Assembly (NCBI RefSeq): GCF_051903075.1
Contig: NZ_CP182422.1
Span: forward strand, 6,572,001 to 6,636,000
Source: Embleya sp051903075
GTDB lineage: Bacteria > Actinomycetota > Actinomycetes > Streptomycetales > Streptomycetaceae
Direction of reading: 5' to 3'
Length of the DNA stretch: 64,000 bases
Below the pieces are notes generated by a model. That model searched no databases. It worked only from the letters and a program-made list of their open reading frames with translations, and was not told the DNA's origin. A program made the position numbers and the translations under genes. Position 1 is the first letter of the stretch. Each line of letters begins with the position of its first letter. Positions 57,444 to 64,000 of this stretch are shown here, piece after piece.

Positions 57444-58838
57444 GTGACCAACGCCCCCGCCGCACGCCCCTACCGCCGCCCGCGTCCCGACGCCGCGCGC
57501 CTGGCCGCCTACGACGTCCTGCACGCGGTCGGCGAACGCGACGCCTACGCCAACCTGGTGCTGCCCGCGCTGTTGCGCGAGCGCCGGATCATCCCCCGCG
57601 ACGCCGCCTTCGCGACCGAGCTGGTACACGGCACGCTGCGCCGCCAGGGCACCTACGACCGGATCGTCGCGGCCTGCACCGACCGGCCGATCCAGGAGAT
57701 CGACCCGCCGGTCCTGGACGTGCTCGCGCTCGGCGTGCACCAGCTGCTGAGCATGCGCACCCCCGTACACGCGGCCGTCTCGGCCACCGTGGAACTGGCC
57801 CGCGCGGTACTCGGCGACGGCCGGGCCAAGTTCGTCAACGCGATCCTGCGCCGGGTGTCCAAGCAGGACCTGGACACGTGGTTGCGGCAGATCGCGCCGC
57901 CCTACGAGGACGACCCCGAGGGCCACCTCGCGGTCCTGCACTCGCACCCGCGCTGGATCGTGCAGGCGCTGTGGGACGCGCTGGGCGCGCGCGGCAACCC
58001 GCACGACCGCGCCGCGATGGAGGCGCTGCTCGCCGCCGACAACCTCGCCCCGGTGATCTCCCTGGTCGCCCGCCCGGGCCGGGTGGAATTGGCCGAGCTG
58101 TACGAGGCCGGGGCCACCCCCGGGCGCTGGTCGCCGTACGCCGCCACGCTGCCCGAGGGCGACCCCGCCGCGATCAAGGCGATCCGCGACGGCCGCGCCG
58201 CCGTCCAGGACGAGGGCAGCCAACTCGTCGCCGCCGCGCTGGCGAACGCCGAGGTCGAGGGCGCCGAGAGCCGCTGGCTGGACCTGTGCGCCGGCCCCGG
58301 CGGCAAGGCGGGCCTGCTCGCCGCGATCGCCACGGGCCGCGACGTGTCGCTGCTCGCGGTCGAACGCCGCCACCACCGCGCCCGCCTGGTCCGCAACGCG
58401 ATCGGTCACCTGACCCACCATCAGGTGATCACCGCCGACGGCACCAGGCCGGCCTGGCGACCCGGCAGCTTCGACCGGGTGATCGCCGACGTCCCGTGCA
58501 GCGGCCTGGGCGCGCTGCGCCGCCGCCCCGAGTCGCGCTGGCGCCGCAAGCCCGAGGACATCCCCGAACTGGGCGAACTCCAGCGCGCCTTGCTCCGCAC
58601 GGCGGTCGCGGCGGCCCGTCCCGGCGGGGTGATCGCCTACGTCACCTGTTCACCGCACCCGGCCGAGACCCGTGTGGTGGTCGACGACATCCTGCGCGCG
58701 GACGAGGCCGAGCTGATCGACGCCCGCCCCCTGTTCCCGGGTGTACCGCACCTGGGCAGCGGGCCGGACGTACAACTGTGGCCGCACCTGCACGGCACGG
58801 ACGCGATGTATCTGGCCCTGCTGCGTCGGAGGGGATGA
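57444..58838 (+). CDS. rsmB: 16S rRNA (cytosine-C5) methyltransferase RsmB (Sun)
   Basis: This 464-residue enzyme has an N-terminal NusB-like RNA-binding domain (ARLAAYDVLHAVGERDAYAN, DVLALGVHQLLSMRTPVHAA) and a C-terminal SAM-dependent Rossmann domain: WLDLCAGPGGKAGLLAAIAT, VIADVPCSGLGALRRRPESR with the PC-motif Cys, and AYVTCSPHPAETRVVVDDIL with the second catalytic Cys. It methylates C967 of 16S rRNA. The GTG at 57444, five bases after fmt, places it in the def-fmt-rsmB operon. Confidence 0.96.
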   Translation: MTNAPAARPYRRPRPDAARLAAYDVLHAVGERDAYANLVLPALLRERRIIPRDAAFATELVHGTLRRQGTYDRIVAACTDRPIQEIDPPVLDVLALGVHQLLSMRTPVHAAVSATVELARAVLGDGRAKFVNAILRRVSKQDLDTWLRQIAPPYEDDPEGHLAVLHSHPRWIVQALWDALGARGNPHDRAAMEALLAADNLAPVISLVARPGRVELAELYEAGATPGRWSPYAATLPEGDPAAIKAIRDGRAAVQDEGSQLVAAALANAEVEGAESRWLDLCAGPGGKAGLLAAIATGRDVSLLAVERRHHRARLVRNAIGHLTHHQVITADGTRPAWRPGSFDRVIADVPCSGLGALRRRPESRWRRKPEDIPELGELQRALLRTAVAAARPGGVIAYVTCSPHPAETRVVVDDILRADEAELIDARPLFPGVPHLGSGPDVQLWPHLHGTDAMYLALLRRRG

Positions 58839-59011
58839 CCGGGTCGACGGTTGCCCCGCCGAATGGGGTGATGCGCGGCTGAATCCGGTTGAATGGGGCA
58901 TAACGGCGAGGGTGGTCGTCACTTCGGGCTCGGCCGCACCGGCCGTCCCTCGGGTTCCACGCGCACCGCGGGCGGTCGCGACATCCCGCCATCGCAGGAG
59001 CCGCCGTACCC

Positions 59012-59737
59012 ATGTCCACGCTCGCCCGCAGCACCCCGCGTCCCGGCCTGCTCGTCCGCACGGGGGCGGCGGTGCGCGGCGAATGGACCAGGCTCACCGC
59101 GCGGCCCGTGCGCGAACTGCGCGCGCACGGGCCGAAAGCGATTCCGCTCACGGTGTGTGCGGTGCTCCTGAGCCTCGGCTTCTGGTTGGCCTGGCGCACC
59201 TCGTGGGGCGGCGACGTGGTGCGGGTGCTGGGCGGGGTGAGCGCGGGCATCCCGCTGCCGCTCGCGCTGCTGCGCACCCCCGTGTCGTTGTTCGTGCCCG
59301 CGCCGGACCTGCCGGTGTGGGGGGCGCTGATCCAGGTGCTGATCCTGTTCGGACTGGCCGAACTCGACCTGGGCGCCCGTCGGACCCTGGTGATCGCGTA
59401 CGTCGCCACGCTGTCCGGCACGCTGGCCGCGCGCGTGATGGTCGGCCTCGGCCCGGACCACCTGCTCGGCATCGACGCGCACCAGGGCGACATCATGGAC
59501 ACCGGCCCCTCGGCCGCGGTGGTCGGCCTGGTGGTGTGCATCGCGATGGTGCGCCGGGCGCCGATCCTGTTCGTGGGGGTGTGGGCGCTGATGATCGCCG
59601 AGGTGGTGGTCAAGCCGAATCTGGCCGGCCGCGAGCACATCGCCGCGCTGACCGGGGTCACCCTGTGTACCGGCGTGTACCTGATCCGGCGGCGCCGGCG
59701 AGACCTTGAAGCGTCCTCTCGTCGTGAAGTATCTTGA
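59012..59737 (+). CDS. Rhomboid-like membrane protein
   Basis: This 241-residue protein has about six membrane segments (IPLTVCAVLLSLGFWLAWRT, LPLALLRTPVSLFVPAPDLP, VWGALIQVLILFGLAELDLG, LVIAYVATLSGTLAARVMVG, AVVGLVVCIAMVRRAPILFV and TGVTLCTGVYLIRRRRR). It matches a rhomboid-like family of actinomycetes: the loop GIDAHQGDIMDTGPSAAVVG holds a TGPSA segment where a rhomboid Ser would lie, but a clear His partner is not evident, so protease activity is doubtful. The ATG at 59012 was used. Its stop codon lies within an operator palindrome that serves the next gene. Confidence 0.82.
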   Translation: MSTLARSTPRPGLLVRTGAAVRGEWTRLTARPVRELRAHGPKAIPLTVCAVLLSLGFWLAWRTSWGGDVVRVLGGVSAGIPLPLALLRTPVSLFVPAPDLPVWGALIQVLILFGLAELDLGARRTLVIAYVATLSGTLAARVMVGLGPDHLLGIDAHQGDIMDTGPSAAVVGLVVCIAMVRRAPILFVGVWALMIAEVVVKPNLAGREHIAALTGVTLCTGVYLIRRRRRDLEASSRREVS

Positions 59738-59747
59738 TGTCGAGATA
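59730..59747. promoter_or_regulatory. Operator-like palindrome upstream of the methyltransferase gene
   Basis: TATCTTGATGTCGAGATA is an imperfect 18-base palindrome (TATCT/AGATA with matching GA/TC inside). It overlaps the stop of the rhomboid-like gene and lies 27 bases before the methyltransferase ATG. TCTTGATGTCGAGA-type elements are common operator sequences for MarR-like regulators in Streptomyces. No such gene is adjacent. Confidence 0.65.
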
Positions 59748-59773
59748 GTTTGCCATGCCTCCGGGAGGCCGCC

Positions 59774-60607
59774 ATGCCGATCGACTTCCACAGCCACGCC
59801 AACCGCCTCACGTACACCCACCGCACCGCCGGCGCGGACTGGGCGCGGCTGGTCGGCGACCTCGTGGACCCCGTCGGGGCGCGGGTGGTGGACGTCGGCT
59901 GCGGCGGCGGGGTGTACACCACCGCGTGGCTGGATCTGGGGGCGGCGAGCGCGGTCGGGGTGGACTTCTCGGCCGCGATCCTCTCCGGCGCCCGGGAGCG
60001 GGCCGGGCTGTCGCCGCGGGAAGGGCTGTCGTTTCGGGAAGGGGACGCATACGCCACCGGGTTGCCCGACGGCGGCGCCGACATCGTGTTCGAGCGGGCG
60101 CTGATCCACCACCTCGACGACCTCCCCGGATGCTTCCGCGAGGCCCGGCGGCTGCTCGCGCCCGGCGGCACGCTGATCGTCCAGGACCGCACCCCGGCCG
60201 ACGTAGCCCGCCCCGGCACGCCCACCCACCTGCGCGGCTGGTTCTTCGAGCGGTTCCCCGCGCTGCTCACGGTCGAGACCGCCCGGCGCCCCACCGGCGC
60301 CACGGTCGAGGCGGCACTGCGCGAGGCCGGCTTCACCGCCGTACGCACCACCGCGCTCGCCGAAACCCGCCGCACCTACACCGACGCCCGAGAGGTCGGC
60401 GCCGACCTGCGCGCCCGCACGGGCCGCTCGATCCTGCACGAACTGACCGACAGCGAACTCGACACGCTGGCGGCCTACATCGAGGCCAGACTGCCCGACG
60501 AGGGCCCGATCCACGAGGTCGACCACTGGACGGTCTGGTCCGCGAGGTCTCCCGTCCCGGCGAGGACGACGAGAGACCCCAACGGCTCAGCTCTTCACTC
60601 GTTGTGA
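59774..60607 (+). CDS. Class I SAM-dependent methyltransferase
   Basis: This 277-residue methyltransferase has motif I VVDVGCGGGVYTTAWLDLGA, followed by VGVDFSAAILSGARERAGLS, motif II/III FREGDAYATGLPDGGADIVF with ERALIHHLDDL, and motif post-III LLAPGGTLIVQDRTPADV. It matches UbiE/COQ5-like small-molecule methyltransferases. The C-terminal half (LTVETARRPTGATVEAALRE, LHELTDSELDTLAAYI) is a helical cap. Substrate unknown. The ATG at 59774 has GGGAGGCC upstream and lies 27 bases after a palindromic operator. Confidence 0.9.
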   Translation: MPIDFHSHANRLTYTHRTAGADWARLVGDLVDPVGARVVDVGCGGGVYTTAWLDLGAASAVGVDFSAAILSGARERAGLSPREGLSFREGDAYATGLPDGGADIVFERALIHHLDDLPGCFREARRLLAPGGTLIVQDRTPADVARPGTPTHLRGWFFERFPALLTVETARRPTGATVEAALREAGFTAVRTTALAETRRTYTDAREVGADLRARTGRSILHELTDSELDTLAAYIEARLPDEGPIHEVDHWTVWSARSPVPARTTRDPNGSALHSL

Positions 60608-60618
60608 CGAAGATCGAC

Positions 60619-60634
60619 GGGCCCTGTCGGGCCC
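60619..60634. terminator. Short hairpin between convergent methyltransferase and rpe genes
   Basis: GGGCCC-TGTC-GGGCCC is a perfect six-pair stem with a four-base loop, 12 bases after the methyltransferase stop and 82 bases from the rpe stop. It could act in both directions. No T-tract. Confidence 0.6.
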
Positions 60635-60715
60635 CGCCCGAGTGCGCAAAACCGCGGCGTGCTCACGCAGCGCAACGGGTGGGGCGGGTGGGCGGGTGGG
60701 CACAACAACCTCGCC

Positions 60716-61390
60716 CTAATGGGCGCAACGCTCCGCCGCCCCCGTCGCCAGCGCCCGCAGCCGGTCCACCGCCGCACCCGGGTCCGTCCCGTCGAAGACC
60801 GCCGAGCCCGCCACGAACACGTCCGCCCCGGCCTCCGCGCACATCTCGATCGTCTTGGCGGAGACCCCGCCGTCCACCTGCAGCCACATCTGCAGACCGT
60901 GCTTGGCGATCAGCTGCCGGGTCCGGCGGATCTTCGGCAACATCACGTCCAGGAAGCTCTGCCCGCCGAATCCCGGCTCGACCGTCATCACCAGGAGCAT
61001 GTCCAACTCGGGCAGCAGGTCCTCGTACGGCTCGATCGGCGTGGCCGGCCGCAGCGCCATCGAGGCCCGCGCGCCCTTGGCCCGCAGGTCGCGCGCGAGC
61101 TTGATCGGGGCGGTCGCGGCCTCCACGTGGAACGTGACGCTGCCCGCGCCGGCCTCCGCGTAGGCGGGCGCCCAGCGGTCCGGGTCCTCGATCATCAGGT
61201 GCATGTCGATGGGGGTGTCGGTGGCCTTCATCAGGCTCTCCACCACGGGCAGGCCGAGGGTGAGGTTCGGTACGAAGTGGTTGTCCATGACATCCACGTG
61301 GAGCCAGTCGGCGTTGCGCACCTGCGCGACCTCGTCGGCGAGGCGGGCGAAGTCGGCGGACAGGATGCTCGGATTGATCTGCACGGTCAT
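60716..61390 (-). CDS. rpe: Ribulose-phosphate 3-epimerase
   Basis: This 224-residue TIM-barrel enzyme interconverts ribulose 5-phosphate and xylulose 5-phosphate. Motifs: INPSILSADFARLADEVAQV at the start, LHVDVMDNHFVPNLTLGLPV with metal/catalytic Asp, PIDMHLMIEDPDRW with the metal-ligand His, VMTVEPGFGGQSFLDVMLPK, and the second Asp in LQVDGGVSAKTIEMCAEAGA. The ATG at 61390 gives the standard start. A GTG at 61396 is possible. It is divergent from the rib operon, whose substrate ribulose 5-phosphate links the two pathways. Confidence 0.97.
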   Translation of the reverse strand: MTVQINPSILSADFARLADEVAQVRNADWLHVDVMDNHFVPNLTLGLPVVESLMKATDTPIDMHLMIEDPDRWAPAYAEAGAGSVTFHVEAATAPIKLARDLRAKGARASMALRPATPIEPYEDLLPELDMLLVMTVEPGFGGQSFLDVMLPKIRRTRQLIAKHGLQMWLQVDGGVSAKTIEMCAEAGADVFVAGSAVFDGTDPGAAVDRLRALATGAAERCAH

Positions 61391-61444
61391 GCGCACAGAA
61401 TCTCATCGAAGCGGCCCGCCGCGGGCACCGCCTCGACCAGTGAC

Positions 61445-61496
61445 CTGACGAATCGTCAGATCATCCTCGCCGCAGTCGCGTTCGGATATACGAACG
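61445..61496. promoter_or_regulatory. Two palindromes between rpe and the FMN riboswitch
   Basis: CTGACGAATCGTCAG (61445-61459) is a perfect palindrome about one central base, of the type bound by TetR-family repressors in Streptomyces. CGTTCGGATATACGAACG (61479-61496) has perfect six-base arms CGTTCG/CGAACG. Both lie upstream of the riboswitch (start 61579). They may be repressor sites for the rib operon, for rpe or for both. The rest of 61391-61845 is promoter, riboswitch and leader, with no additional gene I can support. Confidence 0.7.
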
Positions 61497-61578
61497 CACC
61501 GTGACGGACGGCACAGGTTGCCCACGGTCAACGTTGTCGGCCGCCGTGGCACACTTCGAGGTGTACGAAAGTCACGTA

Positions 61579-61722
61579 CGCGCGCTCCGGGGTCGGTGAA
61601 AATCCGAACCGGCGGTTACAGTCCGCGACCCGGTCGACGCCCCGCATCACGTGGAGCGACGGCCGGCTGAACCGGTGGAATTCCGGTACCGACGGTCAAA
61701 GTCCGGATGGGAGGTGGCGCGC
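61579..61722 (+). promoter_or_regulatory. FMN riboswitch (RFN element) controlling the riboflavin operon
   Basis: The conserved RFN core is visible: GGGGTCGGTGAAAATCCGAA with ACCGGCGGTTACAGTCCGCG, a variable helix near 61640-61670, GAACCGGTGGAATTCCGGTA, CCGACGGTCAAAGTCCGGAT and GGGAGG. GCGCG segments at both ends (about 61580 and 61718) can close P1. It senses FMN and represses ribD-ribE-ribM expression when FMN is plentiful, probably at translation or transcription in the leader that follows. Confidence 0.95.
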
Positions 61723-61845
61723 GGCGAGCGACTGCGGCATGCCCGCGTACCCCAAGGTGCGCCGACATCCCCGCGCGTCGATTCGTCGTGTCGTTGTGCC
61801 CGAAAACACCCCGGTTGCCCCGCGTCGAACGCGAGGAGGCACGAG

Positions 61846-62964
61846 GTGGAGGGCAACACCACCCCGCCGGTCGAGGAGACCTCGGCGATGCGCCGGGCCA
61901 TCTCGCTGGCGAGCCGTGCGCTCGGCCACACCAGTCCCAATCCGCTGGTCGGCTGTGTCGTGCTCGGCCCCGACGGCACCGTGGTCGGCGAGGGCTTCCA
62001 CACCCGCGCCGGCGCCCCGCACGCCGAGGTCGAGGCACTGCGCGCGGCCGGTTCGGCGGCCCGCGGCGGCACCGCCCTGGTCACCCTCGAACCCTGCTCG
62101 CACACCGGCCGCACCGGCCCCTGCACGCAGGCCCTGATCGACGCCGGCATCCGCCGGGTGCGCTACGCCGTCGCCGACCCCAACCCGGCCGCGGCCGGCG
62201 GCGGAGCGGTGCTGCGCGCGGCGGGCATCGACGCCGAGGGCGGCCTGCTCGCCGCCGAGGCCGAGGCGGGCAACCGGGCCTGGCTGACCGCCATCCGCCT
62301 GGGCCGCCCGCACGTGACCTGGAAGTACGCGGCCACGCTCGACGGCCGCAGTGCCGCCGCCGACGGCAGCGCCCGCTGGATCAGCTCCGTCGAATCCCGT
62401 GCCGACACCCACCTGCTGCGGGCGAGCGTCGACGCGGTGCTGGCCGGCTCCGGTACGCAGCTCGCCGACGACCCGCACCTGGCCGCGCGCGACGTACCTG
62501 GCGCCCGGCAACCGCTGCGGGTGATCGTGGACACCCACGCCCGCACCCGCGCCGACGCCCGGGTGCTCGACGACGCGGCGCCGACCCTGATCGCGGTCGG
62601 CCCCGACGCGGTCGCCACACACCTGCCCGAGGCCGCCGTACTGCGCGTACCGCTCGCGGACGCCGGCCTGGACCTGCCCGCGCTGCTCAAGGAGCTCTAC
62701 GCCCGCGACGTGCGCGCCGTGCTGCTCGAAGGCGGCCCCACCCTCGCCGGCGCGTTCGCCGCGGCCGGCCTGATCGACACCGTCGTGGGCTATCTCGCCC
62801 CCGCCCTGCTCGGCGCCGGACCCACCGCCCTGGGCCCGGCCGGAATCGGCACCATCTCCGAGATGTTGCGACTGGACGTCGACGACGTCACGCGCCTCGG
62901 CACCGACATCCGCATCACCGCCCGCCCACGGCCGCACTCCGCCGGCCGTACGAAGGAGTCCTGA
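61846..62964 (+). CDS. ribD: Bifunctional riboflavin deaminase/reductase
   Basis: This 372-residue protein converts the product of GTP cyclohydrolase II in two steps. The N-terminal deaminase contains SRALGHTSPNPLVGCVVLGP, the zinc motif HAEVEALRAAG, and PCSHTGRTGPCTQALIDAGI. The C-terminal reductase contains VTWKYAATLDGRSAAADGSA, WISSVESRADTHLLRASVDA, VLLEGGPTLAGAFAAAGLID and LLGAGPTALGPAG. The GTG at 61846 has GCGAGGAGGCACGAG upstream. It is the first gene of the operon behind the FMN riboswitch, with only three bases to ribE. Confidence 0.97.
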   Translation: MEGNTTPPVEETSAMRRAISLASRALGHTSPNPLVGCVVLGPDGTVVGEGFHTRAGAPHAEVEALRAAGSAARGGTALVTLEPCSHTGRTGPCTQALIDAGIRRVRYAVADPNPAAAGGGAVLRAAGIDAEGGLLAAEAEAGNRAWLTAIRLGRPHVTWKYAATLDGRSAAADGSARWISSVESRADTHLLRASVDAVLAGSGTQLADDPHLAARDVPGARQPLRVIVDTHARTRADARVLDDAAPTLIAVGPDAVATHLPEAAVLRVPLADAGLDLPALLKELYARDVRAVLLEGGPTLAGAFAAAGLIDTVVGYLAPALLGAGPTALGPAGIGTISEMLRLDVDDVTRLGTDIRITARPRPHSAGRTKES

Positions 62965-62967
62965 CGC

Positions 62968-63594
62968 ATGTTCACCGGAATCGTTGAGGAACTCGGCGAG
63001 ATCGTGGCCATCGAGCGGCTGACCGACTCGGCCCGGATCACCATCCGCGGCCCCGTCGTCACCGCCGGGGCCCGACACGGCGACTCGATCGCCGTCAACG
63101 GTGTGTGTCTGACCGTCGTGGACGACAAGGTCGACCCCGAGGTGGCCACCTTCACCGCCGACGTGATGCAGGAGACGCTGGACAAGTCCAGCCTCGGCGC
63201 GCTGAGCACCGGCTCGCGGGTCAACCTGGAGCGCCCCATGGTGCTCGGCGGCCGGCTCGGCGGACACCTGGTCCAGGGGCACGTCGACGGCACCGGCGAG
63301 ATCCTGGCCCGCACCCCCGGCGAGGAGTGGGAGATCGTCGAGATCGCCCTCCCGGCGCACCTGGCCCGCTACGTGGTGGACAAGGGCTCGATCACCGTCG
63401 ACGGGATCAGCCTCACCGTCGTCGAGGCGCACGACGCGAGCTTCACCGTCAGCCTGATCCCCACCACGCTCGCGCTCACCACCCTCGGCGTGAAAACCGT
63501 CGGCGACCCGGTCAATCTCGAGGTCGACATCATCGCCAAGTACGTCGAGCGGCTGGGCACCCACGGACCGGGCACAGGGGTGAGGGCATCGTGA
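62968..63594 (+). CDS. ribE: Riboflavin synthase, alpha subunit
   Basis: This 208-residue enzyme dismutates 6,7-dimethyl-8-ribityllumazine to riboflavin. The two lumazine-binding repeats are clear. The first begins MFTGIVEELGEIVAIERLTD and contains DSIAVNGVCLTVVDDKVDP. The second contains GHLVQGHVDGTGEILA and GSITVDGISLTVVEAHDASF. SLIPTTLALTTLGVK and VNLEVDIIAKYVERL close the family pattern. The start lies three bases after the ribD stop. The gene overlaps ribM by four bases. Confidence 0.97.
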   Translation: MFTGIVEELGEIVAIERLTDSARITIRGPVVTAGARHGDSIAVNGVCLTVVDDKVDPEVATFTADVMQETLDKSSLGALSTGSRVNLERPMVLGGRLGGHLVQGHVDGTGEILARTPGEEWEIVEIALPAHLARYVVDKGSITVDGISLTVVEAHDASFTVSLIPTTLALTTLGVKTVGDPVNLEVDIIAKYVERLGTHGPGTGVRAS

Positions 63595-64000
63595 CCGGCT
63601 GGCTCAACGACGCCGCGTTCACCGTCGCGAACAAGCCGGTGCCGTGGTCCGACCTGCTCGGCCAGATCGCGTCCCTGGCCACCGTCTGGCTCGCGCTGCG
63701 CCGCAACCTGTGGGCGTGGCCGGTACAGATCGTGGGCGCGGCGCTGCTGATCGCCGCCAACACCTCCGTGCACCTGGGCGGCAGCGCGATGCGCAACGTG
63801 GTGATCATCGTTGCCGCCGCATACGGCTGGTGGCGCTGGGCGCGCGGGCGGCGCGACACCGGCGAGGTGGAGATCCGCTTCGGCACCACCCACGAGCGGA
63901 TCGCACTGGTCGCGCTGATGGCGGCGGGCACGGTCGGCTTCGCGCAACTGCTCGAACACACGGGCATCTCGTGGGCGCCCTGGCCGGACGCGTACATCTT
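63591..64000 (+). CDS. ribM: RibM-type (PnuC-like) riboflavin transporter, 3' end outside window
   Basis: The 136 visible residues begin VTGWLNDAAFTVANKPVPWS. Hydrophobic segments are LLGQIASLATVWLALRRNLW, AWPVQIVGAALLIAANTSVH, NVVIIVAAAYGWWRWARGRR and IALVALMAAGTVGFAQLLEH. This is the PnuC fold with YGWWRW, as in nicotinamide-mononucleotide carriers. In Streptomyces such proteins sit within the rib operon and act as the riboflavin importer RibM. The GTG overlaps the ribE stop by four bases and is under the FMN riboswitch, supporting RibM rather than PnuC. Truncated by the window edge. Confidence 0.9.
   Translation, partial: MTGWLNDAAFTVANKPVPWSDLLGQIASLATVWLALRRNLWAWPVQIVGAALLIAANTSVHLGGSAMRNVVIIVAAAYGWWRWARGRRDTGEVEIRFGTTHERIALVALMAAGTVGFAQLLEHTGISWAPWPDAYI

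Noticed and set aside
58860..60607. Secondary-metabolite cluster suggested by methyltransferase, APH, ABM and acyltransferase genes
   Set aside because: These genes are scattered over the window among housekeeping genes. No polyketide, nonribosomal peptide, terpene or RiPP core enzyme is present.
61739..61845. Short upstream reading frame between the FMN riboswitch and ribD
   Set aside because: The ATG at 61739 has no convincing ribosome site and its frame runs into ribD as an Arg/Pro-rich shadow. The region fits a riboswitch expression platform better.
1..64000. tRNA, rRNA, origin of replication or phage attachment site
   Set aside because: I looked for conserved tRNA T-loops, DnaA-box clusters and integrase-adjacent repeats by eye and found none I could support. 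A dedicated search could still find a missed tRNA.

Overview
The window is high-GC actinomycete chromosome, most likely from Streptomyces or a close relative such as Kitasatospora or Embleya. The reasons are third-position GC bias in almost every gene, frequent GTG starts, many 4-base stop/start overlaps, a conservon (sensor kinase, roadblock, DUF742, small GTPase), XRE/DUF397 pairs, a PriA protein without helicase motifs, and a rib operon containing a PnuC-like RibM. It appears to be chromosomal core and semi-core DNA broken by one small insertion-sequence island. I saw no rRNA, tRNA, CRISPR array or complete prophage.

Layout. 1-4036 (minus): conservon, with the GTPase gene cut by the window edge. 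4250-8205 (plus): XRE regulator, small membrane protein, DUF2203, BNR-repeat protein, HAD phosphatase. 8234-10445: a truncated IS481-type element abutting an IS5-type element that appears to carry a 99-residue passenger gene, flanked by copies of a short intergenic repeat. 10329-13581: a minus-strand operon (47-aa, 97-aa, 39-aa cysteine-rich and kinase-like proteins plus a 3'-damaged gene) divergent from an XRE/DUF397 pair. 13707-14597: MarR regulator and VOC protein sharing two operators. 15687-25349: a seven-gene glycerol-like operon with its own promoter and a candidate transcription attenuator, followed by a LysR gene. 26371-26618: a dense array of the same short repeat. 27419-29349: DyP peroxidase and encapsulin. 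29367-48863: a mosaic of metabolic, transport, envelope and regulatory genes, including benzaldehyde-type dehydrogenase, UppP, ZIP transporter, WS/DGAT acyltransferase and lipoproteins. 49043-51145: a coiled-coil/Mrr nuclease/TerD fusion. 51331-64000: housekeeping block (priA, ECF sigma with a coupled membrane protein, def, fmt, rsmB, rpe, FMN riboswitch, ribD, ribE, ribM).

How genes work together. The strongest coherent system is the 15.7-24.4 kb operon: MFS transporter, FGGY kinase, GlpD-like dehydrogenase, alkyl-DHAP-synthase-like flavoenzyme, GlpP-type antiterminator, small ABM protein and zinc alcohol dehydrogenase. It reads as uptake, phosphorylation and oxidation of glycerol or a related polyol or alkylglycerol. 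A near-consensus promoter is followed by a 110-base leader in which two hairpins compete for the same bases, the second ending just before six Ts. Because the operon encodes a GlpP homologue, this looks like autoregulated attenuation. DyP and encapsulin form a classic cargo/shell pair. The Mrr-TerD fusion is the best candidate here for a little-studied nucleic-acid or stress-response effector.
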